A DNA stretch of 29,889 nt from Bordetella parapertussis (GTDB taxonomy: Bacteria; Pseudomonadota; Gammaproteobacteria; Burkholderiales; Burkholderiaceae_B). The DNA lies in contig CAMAYM010000020.1 in NCBI GenBank assembly GCA_945862495.1, forward strand, positions 1 through 29,889. The letters are read 5' to 3'. Positions 15,814 through 25,067 of this stretch are shown one piece after another (the stretch's first letter is position 1; every line of letters begins with the position of its first letter). The translations under genes and the position numbers were made by a program. Below the pieces are notes generated by a model. It searched no databases. It was not told the DNA's origin and saw nothing but the letters and a program-made list of their open reading frames with translations.

Positions 15814-17400
15814 TTAGTTAACTGAGACTTTTTTACATGCGGATAGCCACTCAGATTGAGTGATCTTCCTATCTTTCAGATACTGACCTAAATGTGCCCA
15901 ATACGTATCAACATACGCATCGAGATTGCTACTTTTTCTTGCTAATAACTGTTGACGCTTTACTGCGACTTCTGGCAAAACCATTGGGGCGGTATAGATC
16001 GCACCCGCTTCAACAATACTGTCTGAATAAAGACCTAAAGCGAGCTCTTGTGCTGCTTTGCGTCTATCTACATTAGGCTTGATTCGCGAACAACTAGCTT
16101 GATCCTCTTTTGATAGGGTATCGACCTTAGAACACAATTCGTCATAATGTTTTTTGAGCCCATCGTAAAAACGACCTTCTTGACTGATGAGTACACACAT
16201 AAATGCGCCCTGCTGTAAGGCAGAACGAATTGCAATGCCGCGTTGCTCATCTCGCGTTTGGTTGCTACTACGCAACTCGGTACGCAATGCCTCAAGTTCC
16301 TTTTTTAGCTTGTCGTCTTTTAAACCTGACATGAGGTTACTGAGTCGCTCGACCGTACTTGTTGCAGCGGGACTTTGTGGATTCGCACTCGCATTGGGCG
16401 CATTCTCACGCGTCCCGAGTTCAGCCCACCCTTGCTCAATTTCTTTGCTTCGACCCGAAGATGTTAGTGATGGTGCCACAACGACGAGTCTGAATCCTGA
16501 GGTCTTCTGTTTGTTAGGCGCAGCCTCTCGGTAGTAAGTTTGCTCTTGCCGCCAAGACGTACGAACTTCACTTTCAGGTGTCATATAGTTCGCTCCACGC
16601 ACAATAAAACCACCCGCTTGCCCATGAAATCGATCGAGCTTGTTGAGACGAAACGATTCAAACATCATTTCATCCGCATTCCCTAACATGTCGTGCAAAC
16701 CGAGGGGATTAGGCTGTAACAAGCCGGCCAACTGCAGCTTGCCATTTGCCGATTGCGATCCTGCAAACCACACATATTTATTCATCCCATCGGGCATCGG
16801 AAATCTTGCCTCACGAAACTCAGTACTCGAGACACTGTTACCCCCGCGTGCTGCAAACTCCCACTCTACTTCAGTTGGTAAACGGACAAAGCCGGCCACA
16901 TTGTCCTCCACAGGCAAGCTCTTGAGCGCATTTGCACGTAACCAAATATTGAGTTTGTCACCAAACTGCATGGCCTCGAACCAACTCAGTTCGACTTTTG
17001 GCAGCGTCAGTTTGACTGAAGGTCTTGGGCAAGTCTCCTGCATCACCGATTGGTATTGAAGCTGGGTGACCTCATACTTTGCCATCAAATAGTAGCGGCC
17101 AGGATTAGGCTTGTCCGTCGTAAAGCTACCGGAAATGTGTGCAGGATGCGACTGCTCCAAATAACGTAACGCAGCACCTTCAGAGCCAAGCGTCACACCA
17201 AAGTCATCAAGCGGTTTACTGAGCGGAACATGCACGCGACGAAAAACCATGGAACCCTCACAGGGCATCGGCAAGACCACGTCATCATCGGTTGGCTTTG
17301 GATTAAAGAATCGTGTATCCCAAGGTGCGGACATAACCATTGCACTGCAGAGCGATAATCCAAGTGCACAAAATAAATTAACAAGGTTTCTATAGATCAC
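15814..17400 (-). CDS. Exported formylglycine-generating-enzyme-fold (SUMF1/PvdO) protein lacking catalytic cysteines
   Basis: 528 residues from a GTG at 17400, chosen because GGAGAG lies 5 bases upstream; a longer TTG start at 17421 lacks this. A signal peptide occupies about 1-24. The FGE-sulfatase domain (about 90-308) shows YLMAKYEVTQLQY, LSWFEAMQFGDKLN, VRLPTEVEWEFAARGG, GLHDMLGNADEMM and a terminal GFRLVVV. In active enzymes two copper-binding cysteines sit in the RGGSW...CRxxxR region; here that region reads IVRGANYMTPESEVRTSWR with no cysteine, so it is probably a non-catalytic binding fold. The C-terminal 200 residues are helical and unassigned, with a short coiled coil near 365-385. 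The start overlaps the permease gene by 11 bases. Confidence 0.83.
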   Translation of the reverse strand: MIYRNLVNLFCALGLSLCSAMVMSAPWDTRFFNPKPTDDDVVLPMPCEGSMVFRRVHVPLSKPLDDFGVTLGSEGAALRYLEQSHPAHISGSFTTDKPNPGRYYLMAKYEVTQLQYQSVMQETCPRPSVKLTLPKVELSWFEAMQFGDKLNIWLRANALKSLPVEDNVAGFVRLPTEVEWEFAARGGNSVSSTEFREARFPMPDGMNKYVWFAGSQSANGKLQLAGLLQPNPLGLHDMLGNADEMMFESFRLNKLDRFHGQAGGFIVRGANYMTPESEVRTSWRQEQTYYREAAPNKQKTSGFRLVVVAPSLTSSGRSKEIEQGWAELGTRENAPNASANPQSPAATSTVERLSNLMSGLKDDKLKKELEALRTELRSSNQTRDEQRGIAIRSALQQGAFMCVLISQEGRFYDGLKKHYDELCSKVDTLSKEDQASCSRIKPNVDRRKAAQELALGLYSDSIVEAGAIYTAPMVLPEVAVKRQQLLARKSSNLDAYVDTYWAHLGQYLKDRKITQSEWLSACKKVSVN

Positions 17401-18631
17401 GCAGACTCTCCGCAGGTTCAATTTTTGTCACCACGACACCCCCTATTCCAGCTACCACCATCGCCAACATCAGGGCGCCTAAAAGTGCCACTACAAAATG
17501 CACGGGCTCCAGCCGGCAGACAAAACGATCCGCCTTCATGTATTCACCCAGCATCTGATTAAATAATTGGCTCCCCGCTAGGTACATCACGCAGCCCACA
17601 GCAAAACCCGTCACCGTCAGCACAGCAGACTGCATCACGACGTACGTCTGCATCGCCAGTTTTCCGTAGCCCATCAGACGCAGGAGCGCGAGATCCTTTC
17701 TTTTGCGGTCAATATTGGCCGTTAATGCACCGATCAGTGATGCGGCACATCCTAATAACGCAATCCAAGCAATCACGCCAAAGACAATACCCAACACCTT
17801 ATCAATAGACTGTACCGATTTAATTTCAGCCAGACGACTGGAGGTCTCGATCCCCTCTGCTGACATGCGATTCGCCAATGCTTCAACGTGCTCAATCTTG
17901 TCTGCGTATATTCTCGCTCTTGCAAAATGGGTGCGGGGTTGGCTTGCAGAACCCGTTTGAACACCAGAGCCAGGAACATAGAAGCCATCGCGGAAGTCTT
18001 CAATTTCAACGAGAAGTGGCAATGTCAAAAACACCGCAGGACGCACAAATGAATCCGGAGGCAAAATTGCCATGACATGCACATCAATCTGCGCGCGTTC
18101 TATACGGTTTTCGTGCAATCGACTGATTCGAAGCTGTACACGCTCCCCTTGCTTGACGCCGAGTCGAGACGCAGCCGAGGACGACAGCACGACCTCGTCC
18201 CGACCTTGAGGTATCGTGATCCCACCTAAAAGAGGATCTTTATTCGCCGTTGGGATCAACTCGACATTTTCTGCAAAGCGTCGACTATCGACGTAAAGAT
18301 CGGCAATCGTATTGAGCGAACGCGTCAACGGCATGACAAATCCCACACCTTCTGACTGCTGCATTTTTTCAAACCAAGAAGGTTCAAGTTTTGCACTCGC
18401 AAGCATACGTATTTCAAGATTGCGCGGGTCAGAAAGCAACTCCGCACGCAACTGACTGACGATGCCAAACTTCAAACCAAATAACAGCAATAAAGGGGCC
18501 ACTACAGCCACAACAGATGCCATGATGCACACAGAAACTTTTCTATCATGGAGCAAGTCACTTAAACCAAGTGAAAACAACACCTTTAAAGGCGGTGCGG
18601 AAAAAGTTGTATGTTGTTTAGTGGCGCTCAT
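17390..18631 (-). CDS. ABC transporter permease, FtsX/LolC/MacB type
   Basis: 413 residues from the ATG at 18631, which overlaps the ATPase gene by 14 bases; a longer TTG start at 18697 adds residues unlike the family. Topology is that of type VII ABC systems: one N-terminal helix (about 31-58), a large periplasmic MacB-like domain (about 59-270) and three C-terminal helices, with the FtsX signature region KDLALLRLMGYGKLAM between them. The C-terminus EPAESLRDL is the usual cytoplasmic tail. Such permeases transmit ATP-driven motion to the periplasm (lipoprotein release, hydrolase activation, pump gating) rather than opening a pore. Here the likely clients are the neighbouring exported proteins. 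Confidence 0.9.
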   Translation of the reverse strand: MSATKQHTTFSAPPLKVLFSLGLSDLLHDRKVSVCIMASVVAVVAPLLLLFGLKFGIVSQLRAELLSDPRNLEIRMLASAKLEPSWFEKMQQSEGVGFVMPLTRSLNTIADLYVDSRRFAENVELIPTANKDPLLGGITIPQGRDEVVLSSSAASRLGVKQGERVQLRISRLHENRIERAQIDVHVMAILPPDSFVRPAVFLTLPLLVEIEDFRDGFYVPGSGVQTGSASQPRTHFARARIYADKIEHVEALANRMSAEGIETSSRLAEIKSVQSIDKVLGIVFGVIAWIALLGCAASLIGALTANIDRKRKDLALLRLMGYGKLAMQTYVVMQSAVLTVTGFAVGCVMYLAGSQLFNQMLGEYMKADRFVCRLEPVHFVVALLGALMLAMVVAGIGGVVVTKIEPAESLRDL

Positions 18632-19334
18632 CAAAAACCGTCCGTCTTTGTGCACCCACAGTTCCAACAATTTGCCTGATTCCCACATCCGCCACAAGTG
18701 ACCATTCGTGGGTCACGATCAGCGCGCCAATACTGAGTTCACGGGCAATCTCAACAATTAATGTAAATAATTCCTTGGCGAGAATTGGATCGAGCGCAGC
18801 AGTCGGTTCATCCGCCAGCAACAATTCGGGGTGATGCGCAATGGATCGGACAAAAGAGACCCGTTGTCGCTCACCAATAGAAAGTTGCGCAGGCATCTGA
18901 CTCAGCAACGGCTCCAAGCGAAGGCGCCCAATGACCTGTTCCAATAAAGGATCCTTACCCTGCAGCCCGACCAACTTTCTAGGAAGCTCAATGTTTTGCT
19001 TGACGTTTAAAAACGGCAACAAGCCACCACTTTGAGGGACAAAACCCAAGGCGTGCTGACGTAATCTTGCCCAGCGAATTTCACGTTTTGAGGCGGTCAG
19101 TTGCAAATCTTCCGTTAGATCAGCAGCACCCAGGTGATGACGCGCCACTGACTGAGGTTCGAGTATTAAACCAATTGCTTCAAGTAGCGTGCTTTTTCCA
19201 CAGCCACTTGGACCCACGATTGCAGCGACATCACCCGCATTGAGACGGCATGCAGAAAGGGCTACTGCATAGGACTCGCCCACGCGTCCTCGAGCAACTT
19301 CCATATCAACGATATCGAGGACGGGGGCACTCAC
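18618..19334 (-). CDS. ABC transporter ATP-binding protein (LolD/MacB-like)
   Basis: 238 residues from a GTG start one base after the upstream stop. Walker A GPSGCGKST (about 39-47), Q-loop region GFVPQSGGLLPFL, signature LSIGERQRV, Walker B LLLADEPTAALDP and switch histidine VTHEWS are all intact, so it should be an active ATPase. The LSxGERQRV spelling and size fit the LolD/FtsE/MacB group, which partners with FtsX-type permeases such as the next gene. Cytoplasmic, bound to the permease. Confidence 0.94.
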   Translation of the reverse strand: MSAPVLDIVDMEVARGRVGESYAVALSACRLNAGDVAAIVGPSGCGKSTLLEAIGLILEPQSVARHHLGAADLTEDLQLTASKREIRWARLRQHALGFVPQSGGLLPFLNVKQNIELPRKLVGLQGKDPLLEQVIGRLRLEPLLSQMPAQLSIGERQRVSFVRSIAHHPELLLADEPTAALDPILAKELFTLIVEIARELSIGALIVTHEWSLVADVGIRQIVGTVGAQRRTVFDERH

Positions 19335-19335
19335 G

Positions 19336-21342
19336 CTAAGGTAACGACTCTAAAGGGACAGGATAAACAGCCTCGCTTGGATCACTACCTTTTGCAAGGG
19401 AGACCCAAGAGCCCGTGTCCGCATTAAAGCTCTGATATTGCCTAAGCTTTGTATTGAGGCGCATCATAAATTGGGTCTGCGCAGCAACAGACATCGCTTT
19501 CCAGCCTTCTTCATCTAAACCCAACACGTCACTTTTGTATGGCAAACCGTCAAGATACTCACCGAGTACGCCCATTTGACCGAGCTTTTGTGAATTGCCT
19601 TGACGCAAATCATTGGGGTCACGCCCCATGGTCGCCGCGACAGAACGCAACCGGTCAAACATATCAGTCGGCGATACCAGCGAAGCATTCGCTGCCTCAA
19701 CAATTTGCGTCACCACTGAACTCAGGTCACTCAGCTGTGCCTTGGTCAACAAAACGCGTACTTCAGTAGTTGGAATATTTTGCTTCACAAGATCACGATC
19801 ACTGATCCAGGCTTTGAAAAATGGTGGCGCTTTGGTGTTGGTTGCACCACCAAGATAAGCAAGTTGCATGGCACGACCCAGCAGCGCTGAATCACGTGCG
19901 ATGGCTGCAGCCGTTGAGCCTGGCGGGGCTGCAGCAGGTGCTGGTGAAGGTGTCGGCGTCGTTTGGGCCGCTGTCAATGCGCTCCCTGCGACGACTTCAC
20001 CCATGGAGGCTTGCTTGATTTGTGTCACAAGTGACTGTCCGAGACTTTCAATCGTCTCTCCAAAGACATTGACGCGTCCGGCATCGACAGAATAATAAAG
20101 AGGTCTGTTCGCAACCGAGTTAAAAGCAAGGGTGTCGTATTGTCGTTGCGCAGATTGATGATTTTTTGCGCCCTCGGGGGTTTTCAGATGCATGACATAT
20201 AACGCCACACCCTTTTCCTTAGCGAGTTCACGGACAGCCTGCGCATCAAGACCTGTTGTCGACAGCGGATCATTCGCATCTAGCGCACCCGCGTCCGTCA
20301 CTAAAACGATGTATCGCGCACCAAACTCATTCCAATTAATTTTATCCAGCGCTTCTTTCACGCCCGCATAGGGATCTTCATCAAATTTTGGCGTTGAGAT
20401 TTTTGTCGCTTTTAAATCTTTTATTTTTTCAAAAAAATCTGCGCCATTTTTGACTTGTGTTGGATCTGCATAAATGCGCGTGTTGTATTCAATGGCGGGC
20501 ACAGCTGAAAGTGCAGAACGAAACGCAACAAGACCAAACTTGACCTTGTCGTCAATTTTTTCCTTTTCCATACGCGCATAGATGTTTTTCATCACCGCAC
20601 GCATCCGTTCGATATAAGGATCCATCGACAGGGTTGAGTCCATCACAAACACGACACCGGCACTAAACGCTTTGATGGAGCTTTGAACCGCTTGTGGGCT
20701 CACCGCTGGGTCAGCAGCAGGGTCCTGACGGCTCACGGATGCGACTTCAAGCAAGCGAACATTAAAGCCCGCATCACTCATCACCTCTTCGGCTTGCAAA
20801 ATCGGGAGCAAGTAAAAGTTTTTGCGGAAATCCACGTACAACTCAGGCTCGCGTGCAACCACCTGGGGATTGCGTCCGACCTTTGTCATGCTATCCAAAA
20901 TAGGCGCATATGCTGCGGCGGGATCAGAAGCATCTAAGATTTTTTCTATACTCTCGCGATCTTTAAAGAAGAGTGATAGTGTGCGGTTGGCTGGATTGGT
21001 AAATGCCAAAGACATTTGCATTTTCCACTCAACAGAACAGGCCGCATCTAACCAGCCGATTTTTTTGCCAACAGTGTCAACGCCTACTTCAATCCATTTT
21101 TTTCCAGCACTTTCCTGACGCTGGTAAACGTAGTAACGACTAAAGGCTTCTTGGGCAGCACCACTCTGGTCACCAGGCTTGGCATAGAGTTTGCAGGTGG
21201 GCGTGGTGAGGACACGTTGATATAACGTCTTTTTACCTTCCTGCAGGAGTGGCTTATTGTTTGCCGCTTGACCGTAGCTAAGAGGGGCCAATAGCAAACT
21301 CGACACACAAAGGAAAAATGACAAAACATTCTTGATATGCAT
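19336..21342 (-). CDS. Exported vWA-domain protein with N-terminal SH3-like region
   Basis: 668 residues. A signal peptide (about 1-25, ending LSYGQA) exports it. Residues about 48-102 look SH3b-like (KLYAKPG, RYYVYQRQ, KKWIEVG, KIGWLD). A vWA domain follows at about 226-440: MIDAS DSTLS (235-239; Thr where Ser is usual), FGLVAFRSALS and VTDAGALD carrying the last MIDAS aspartate. After a Pro/Ala/Thr linker (about 455-480) comes an unassigned helical C-terminal domain (485-668). An AAGGAAA site precedes the ATG. In TerY/vWA-type systems such proteins bind partners through metal; the ligand here is unknown. Confidence 0.88.
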   Translation of the reverse strand: MHIKNVLSFFLCVSSLLLAPLSYGQAANNKPLLQEGKKTLYQRVLTTPTCKLYAKPGDQSGAAQEAFSRYYVYQRQESAGKKWIEVGVDTVGKKIGWLDAACSVEWKMQMSLAFTNPANRTLSLFFKDRESIEKILDASDPAAAYAPILDSMTKVGRNPQVVAREPELYVDFRKNFYLLPILQAEEVMSDAGFNVRLLEVASVSRQDPAADPAVSPQAVQSSIKAFSAGVVFVMDSTLSMDPYIERMRAVMKNIYARMEKEKIDDKVKFGLVAFRSALSAVPAIEYNTRIYADPTQVKNGADFFEKIKDLKATKISTPKFDEDPYAGVKEALDKINWNEFGARYIVLVTDAGALDANDPLSTTGLDAQAVRELAKEKGVALYVMHLKTPEGAKNHQSAQRQYDTLAFNSVANRPLYYSVDAGRVNVFGETIESLGQSLVTQIKQASMGEVVAGSALTAAQTTPTPSPAPAAAPPGSTAAAIARDSALLGRAMQLAYLGGATNTKAPPFFKAWISDRDLVKQNIPTTEVRVLLTKAQLSDLSSVVTQIVEAANASLVSPTDMFDRLRSVAATMGRDPNDLRQGNSQKLGQMGVLGEYLDGLPYKSDVLGLDEEGWKAMSVAAQTQFMMRLNTKLRQYQSFNADTGSWVSLAKGSDPSEAVYPVPLESLP

Positions 21343-21343
21343 C

Positions 21344-22348
21344 TTATTTCCTTAGGGCTTCGAGACGTGTTTTCACGTCAGTATTGTCTGGCTCTTTCGA
21401 TAACACCAACTCATACCAATAGATGGCCGTTTCTTTATCGGCCGCACTCAAACAGCCCGCAACAAAAGTTGCGGGGTCAAACTCACGTGCATACGCAAGT
21501 GCAACCTTGGCATCGCCAGACTGCCCTTTAAAAGCGTAAAGACGCTGCACAACATCACACCGTTTGGCATCTTTAGCTGTCGCAATCACCGTTAACACTT
21601 GATTGGAGTCAGGGTTCGTTTTAAGGCAGGTTTGGATGAATAACAAATCATCCTTTGAGGCAGCCAATGCCTCCTTACTGCAAGGAGCCGGCTCTGCGGG
21701 TGCCGCGGGAGGCGTCGTGATAGCGGCAATAGGTGCGGTTGAGGTCGCAACAGGTTGAGCGGCTGAGCCAAAATATTTCCATGCAAAATAGCCAGCCACC
21801 ACGAGTACCAATCCAGCAATCAGCGCAACCCACAATCCAGTTTTTGATTGCTTCTGTTTGGATTCTATGACTGGCTCATGCGCAGGCTCAACAAACTCTG
21901 CAACAGACGAAACAGCATGATCGGCAGGAGCCATGCGCTGCATATCAGCAACATGGGCAACAGGATCTGCACTTTGACCTGCTGCACGTGATGACAGCAC
22001 ACCCTCGCGAATACGCAACACCCCAATTGCTTCCTCAGACCCTATACGAACTTGAAGCTGATAGGTCATCTGAGGATTTTCAACTAGCGGGTCAACCAAC
22101 CGCGCATCCACCGCCAACACCACTGACGTATCAACGTGCTCCTCAGACAGACTGACCTGATGCCACGTTTGCGTTGCCGTCCATTGTCCATGCTCACCCA
22201 AATAACGATGATCTTGATTGCGCTGGACGCACAACGCTGCACCCGCACCAAACTCGAGGCTATCGCGCTCCCAGTTTGTGAGTACTAGGATCCCAACGCC
22301 TGGGCGTCCACTGGCAGCTGGTTTTAATTCAGGTCTAATCTTTTTCAT
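21344..22348 (-). CDS. Bitopic membrane protein of the srf operon, unknown family
   Basis: 334 residues, not recognised. The N-terminal 115 residues, with no signal peptide, look like a compact beta-rich cytoplasmic domain (GILVLTNWERDSLEFGAG, MTYQLQVRIGSEEAIGVLRI). A charged linker leads to one transmembrane helix (about 171-190), with positively charged KQKQSK before it predicting N-in topology. An Ala/Pro/Thr periplasmic linker (195-222) leads to a helical C-terminal domain (223-334) that resembles a TPR/Sel1-like unit (IYWYELVLSKEPDNTDVKTR) with three or four cysteines. It shares the TAATG junction with srfC. It probably links SrfB/SrfC to periplasmic partners. Confidence 0.75.
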   Translation of the reverse strand: MKKIRPELKPAASGRPGVGILVLTNWERDSLEFGAGAALCVQRNQDHRYLGEHGQWTATQTWHQVSLSEEHVDTSVVLAVDARLVDPLVENPQMTYQLQVRIGSEEAIGVLRIREGVLSSRAAGQSADPVAHVADMQRMAPADHAVSSVAEFVEPAHEPVIESKQKQSKTGLWVALIAGLVLVVAGYFAWKYFGSAAQPVATSTAPIAAITTPPAAPAEPAPCSKEALAASKDDLLFIQTCLKTNPDSNQVLTVIATAKDAKRCDVVQRLYAFKGQSGDAKVALAYAREFDPATFVAGCLSAADKETAIYWYELVLSKEPDNTDVKTRLEALRK

Positions 22349-25062
22349 TATTCAGGATTCACTTTTGCTGCATTTAATTTGGCGATGATGGCACCGAGAT
22401 CAGCGTTTTGTTCTGGTTTAATTTCACGTCCACCATCATGGCCTGCGTTATCAAGGACTAATTGAGCAAAGCCTACAAGCCAATCCCCCATGTAAATGCG
22501 CGTATGGTCAATCGCCTCGTTACCAATCGCGGGAAGCGTTCCTTTCGGAATCGATACGGGATGTTCAAAAAGCTTATGCCCATTATTGATTCGACTTTCT
22601 GGGCGCGCCTCAAGCGGTACATTGATGTAACCCAACCACGCCACAAAATCACCCAACTGCGTTTTAGCTGCTAACACCTGACGATCGACCAAGCGCTCGC
22701 GTTTCGTCCCCACTTGTTCGGCACCGCTCAATGCACCCATTAATTGTTTTTGCACATCCAAGCGCGTAGCTGAGGTGATCAGCTCGTCACACAACATTTC
22801 CGTCGCTTCTTTGGATAAACCAAAATAACTCAACATCGTCGTTCGGCTTGGCATGTTCCGCAAGTGCTCAATCCACTCACGTAAAACGGCTTGTGCAAAG
22901 CGCGCGTCACTACTCAACGCGGTTTTTTTATTCGCATCCGGTGAAGTGACTGACTTTGTCTGATCACCAAAAATATCGAGCGCATCATCAAGTCCAAAAA
23001 TATCATCGCCTAAGTTAAGCGCACCAGGCGCTTCGATGTTCTCTAGAGACTCTGCTGATTGCGCTGAACTGTCAGCGCCCATATACAAGCCTTGCAGCAC
23101 TGCGTCGGGCAGACGTAATTTCTCTTGAAACTCAGCAAGCAGCGGAATACGCGGTTTAAGCGCGGTCACCACTTGCTGGGCAATTTTCCGCTTGGCCTCT
23201 ATCTCACCCATTCCATCCTGATGAAACCAACGCCCCAGGCGATTACTTATCAAGTCATGTAGTACCGCATCCATTTGCTCTGAGATACGCTCAAGCTTGA
23301 CTTGACGCACGGACACTTTGGCTAAGTATTGGCTCAGACGTTCAATGCCACCATCGTTGAGTGCCATCATGGCCTGCCATGCTGCAGCCGGCTCTGAAAC
23401 ATGGCTTTGAATGAGCTCAGCCCGATCAAAAACTGTCTCCATCAACGCCAGTTGGTTCGCAGAGGATCCGTTCACTCCTTTTTCCTGACCATTTTCCATT
23501 TCTAAAAATGCGACCGGCATGCGTGGCTTGCGGACTAGGAATGTGTTGTTAAATGCAGCACCACTCGCCCAGTCCTGCATCCAGTCAAAACTACCGAAAC
23601 GTTCCAGCATCGTCATTTTGACCAAATTGTTCCAGACCGTGTGCAACATGTCCTCGTCTTTGTTCAGCGAGTCTGCAATCTTGATGTCAAACATCGTGAC
23701 GGCCCAAATCAATCCAGGTAAGCGCTTAGCGCGTTCTGACGACGTCGCACCCTGCGTCTTGCGAATCCACTCTGTGAGAACGGGCCCCACCTCTGTAACA
23801 TCTGATTGCTTATGTGAGGCCGTGCACACCACCAACACATTCATTTCCTGGGTGTCGGTATAACGCTCAAACAAATAGGCTACTTTGCCGCGCAATAACA
23901 ATTGCGCCACGGGGTTACCTGACTTTTCCTTGCCTTGTGCCGATGAGATGTCAACAAGATTATCCAGACCCAACCGTCCGCGGTACCCCGGAAAATCTAA
24001 CAAATCCACTTCTTCAAAAATCTTTTGATGCGGCACATTGATGAGAGGAAAAATCAACTCAGCGGTCAGCGCAGCCAACTGCGCCATCATCAAGCGCTGT
24101 GCAACACCGACTTTTCCATCACATAACGGCAGCACATCAATCGGCAAGTCTTCTGCACGGCCTAAGCGCTCCAACATATCGACGTTCATGATGCTGTCGG
24201 CTTGGGATAGTGAGCCGCCCGGACCCGTTGGACGCACAACCGCTTCAATGGGTGCGTAGACGCGCGAAGGATAGCCAAGCGTCGCCAAAGTCTGCGATAA
24301 CATCAGAAATGTTTGGGTTAAGGCGGGAGACTGGCGCCACAAACATGAAAATAGAAGTGCACGATCTGCTAACGAAAGATAAGGCGCAAGACCGACTGCA
24401 CGCGGCAAAAAGTCTGCTTCAAGTCCTCGAATGGAAGACGCATAGCTTTCACGCAAATAATCCCAAAGCGACACCATGTCGTCTTCGGTGACACCTGGTA
24501 CACGCTGTTGCAGACGTCTAGCCTCAAGCTCAACCAGTTGTTGTCTCGCACCATTCAGATCGACAGGATCGCCAATCTTTTCAAAGTTAAAGTCGTTGAA
24601 ATACGAATTGGACATAATTTTGACCAATTCAATTTCATCGAATAATTTCAGTTCTAAGGGGAAGCCTGCTGGTCCCTGCTTTGCTTTAAAGCTAAAACGC
24701 GTCACTAAACCCGTCGCTTCCTTGCCGCCACCCGGTGGATTGATATGACTCAAAAAATCGAGACGCTTGCCATCAACCTCTGTTTCGAGCTTACCATCCG
24801 CACCGGCAGCCAAAGCAGAAATTAAATAGGACTTACCTGCTTGCGAAAGACCAAAAAATCCAACCGTAGAAGGTAAACGCGAGGCAATTGCTAAGCTCTT
24901 GGCCTGATTGCGCACACGCCGTAACTTTGTGATCAGGCTGTCGGCTTCGTTATCGACACTTCGGGCATTGCCACGCACACGTCCAATCCACTCAATCGCT
25001 TGGCCCGACTCATCACGAATTGTCTGCCAGCCTTGGGATAGTTTCTCTGTTAAATCTGTCAT
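22348..25062 (-). CDS. srfC: SrfC-family P-loop NTPase (dynamin-like GTPase features)
   Basis: 904 residues, assigned to the SrfC putative virulence-factor family from its place after srfB and its P-loop. The Walker A GLSQAGKS lies at 71-78, a possible switch-I threonine in KEATGLVTRFSF (about 114-125), a G3/Walker B DLLDFPG at 353-359 and a possible G4 AVTMFD near 454-459 with TxxD in place of NKxD. The wide gap between P-loop and DxxG means a large insertion (about 140-340). The rest is mainly helical. No signal peptide or clear membrane segment: cytoplasmic, perhaps membrane-associated. GAGG 9 bases upstream supports the ATG. Five bases after srfB, one base shared with the next gene. Nucleotide specificity (GTP) is inferred. 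Confidence 0.85.
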   Translation of the reverse strand: MTDLTEKLSQGWQTIRDESGQAIEWIGRVRGNARSVDNEADSLITKLRRVRNQAKSLAIASRLPSTVGFFGLSQAGKSYLISALAAGADGKLETEVDGKRLDFLSHINPPGGGKEATGLVTRFSFKAKQGPAGFPLELKLFDEIELVKIMSNSYFNDFNFEKIGDPVDLNGARQQLVELEARRLQQRVPGVTEDDMVSLWDYLRESYASSIRGLEADFLPRAVGLAPYLSLADRALLFSCLWRQSPALTQTFLMLSQTLATLGYPSRVYAPIEAVVRPTGPGGSLSQADSIMNVDMLERLGRAEDLPIDVLPLCDGKVGVAQRLMMAQLAALTAELIFPLINVPHQKIFEEVDLLDFPGYRGRLGLDNLVDISSAQGKEKSGNPVAQLLLRGKVAYLFERYTDTQEMNVLVVCTASHKQSDVTEVGPVLTEWIRKTQGATSSERAKRLPGLIWAVTMFDIKIADSLNKDEDMLHTVWNNLVKMTMLERFGSFDWMQDWASGAAFNNTFLVRKPRMPVAFLEMENGQEKGVNGSSANQLALMETVFDRAELIQSHVSEPAAAWQAMMALNDGGIERLSQYLAKVSVRQVKLERISEQMDAVLHDLISNRLGRWFHQDGMGEIEAKRKIAQQVVTALKPRIPLLAEFQEKLRLPDAVLQGLYMGADSSAQSAESLENIEAPGALNLGDDIFGLDDALDIFGDQTKSVTSPDANKKTALSSDARFAQAVLREWIEHLRNMPSRTTMLSYFGLSKEATEMLCDELITSATRLDVQKQLMGALSGAEQVGTKRERLVDRQVLAAKTQLGDFVAWLGYINVPLEARPESRINNGHKLFEHPVSIPKGTLPAIGNEAIDHTRIYMGDWLVGFAQLVLDNAGHDGGREIKPEQNADLGAIIAKLNAAKVNPE

Positions 25063-25067
25063 GGTGC

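Noticed and set aside
17401..17421. TTG start giving the FGE-like protein seven more residues
   Set aside because: The GTG at 17400 has a GGAGAG site at the right distance and gives a clean signal peptide.
18632..18697. TTG start extending the ABC permease by 22 residues
   Set aside because: The extension runs deep inside the ATPase gene and is unlike the family; ATG 18631 fits the usual short overlap.
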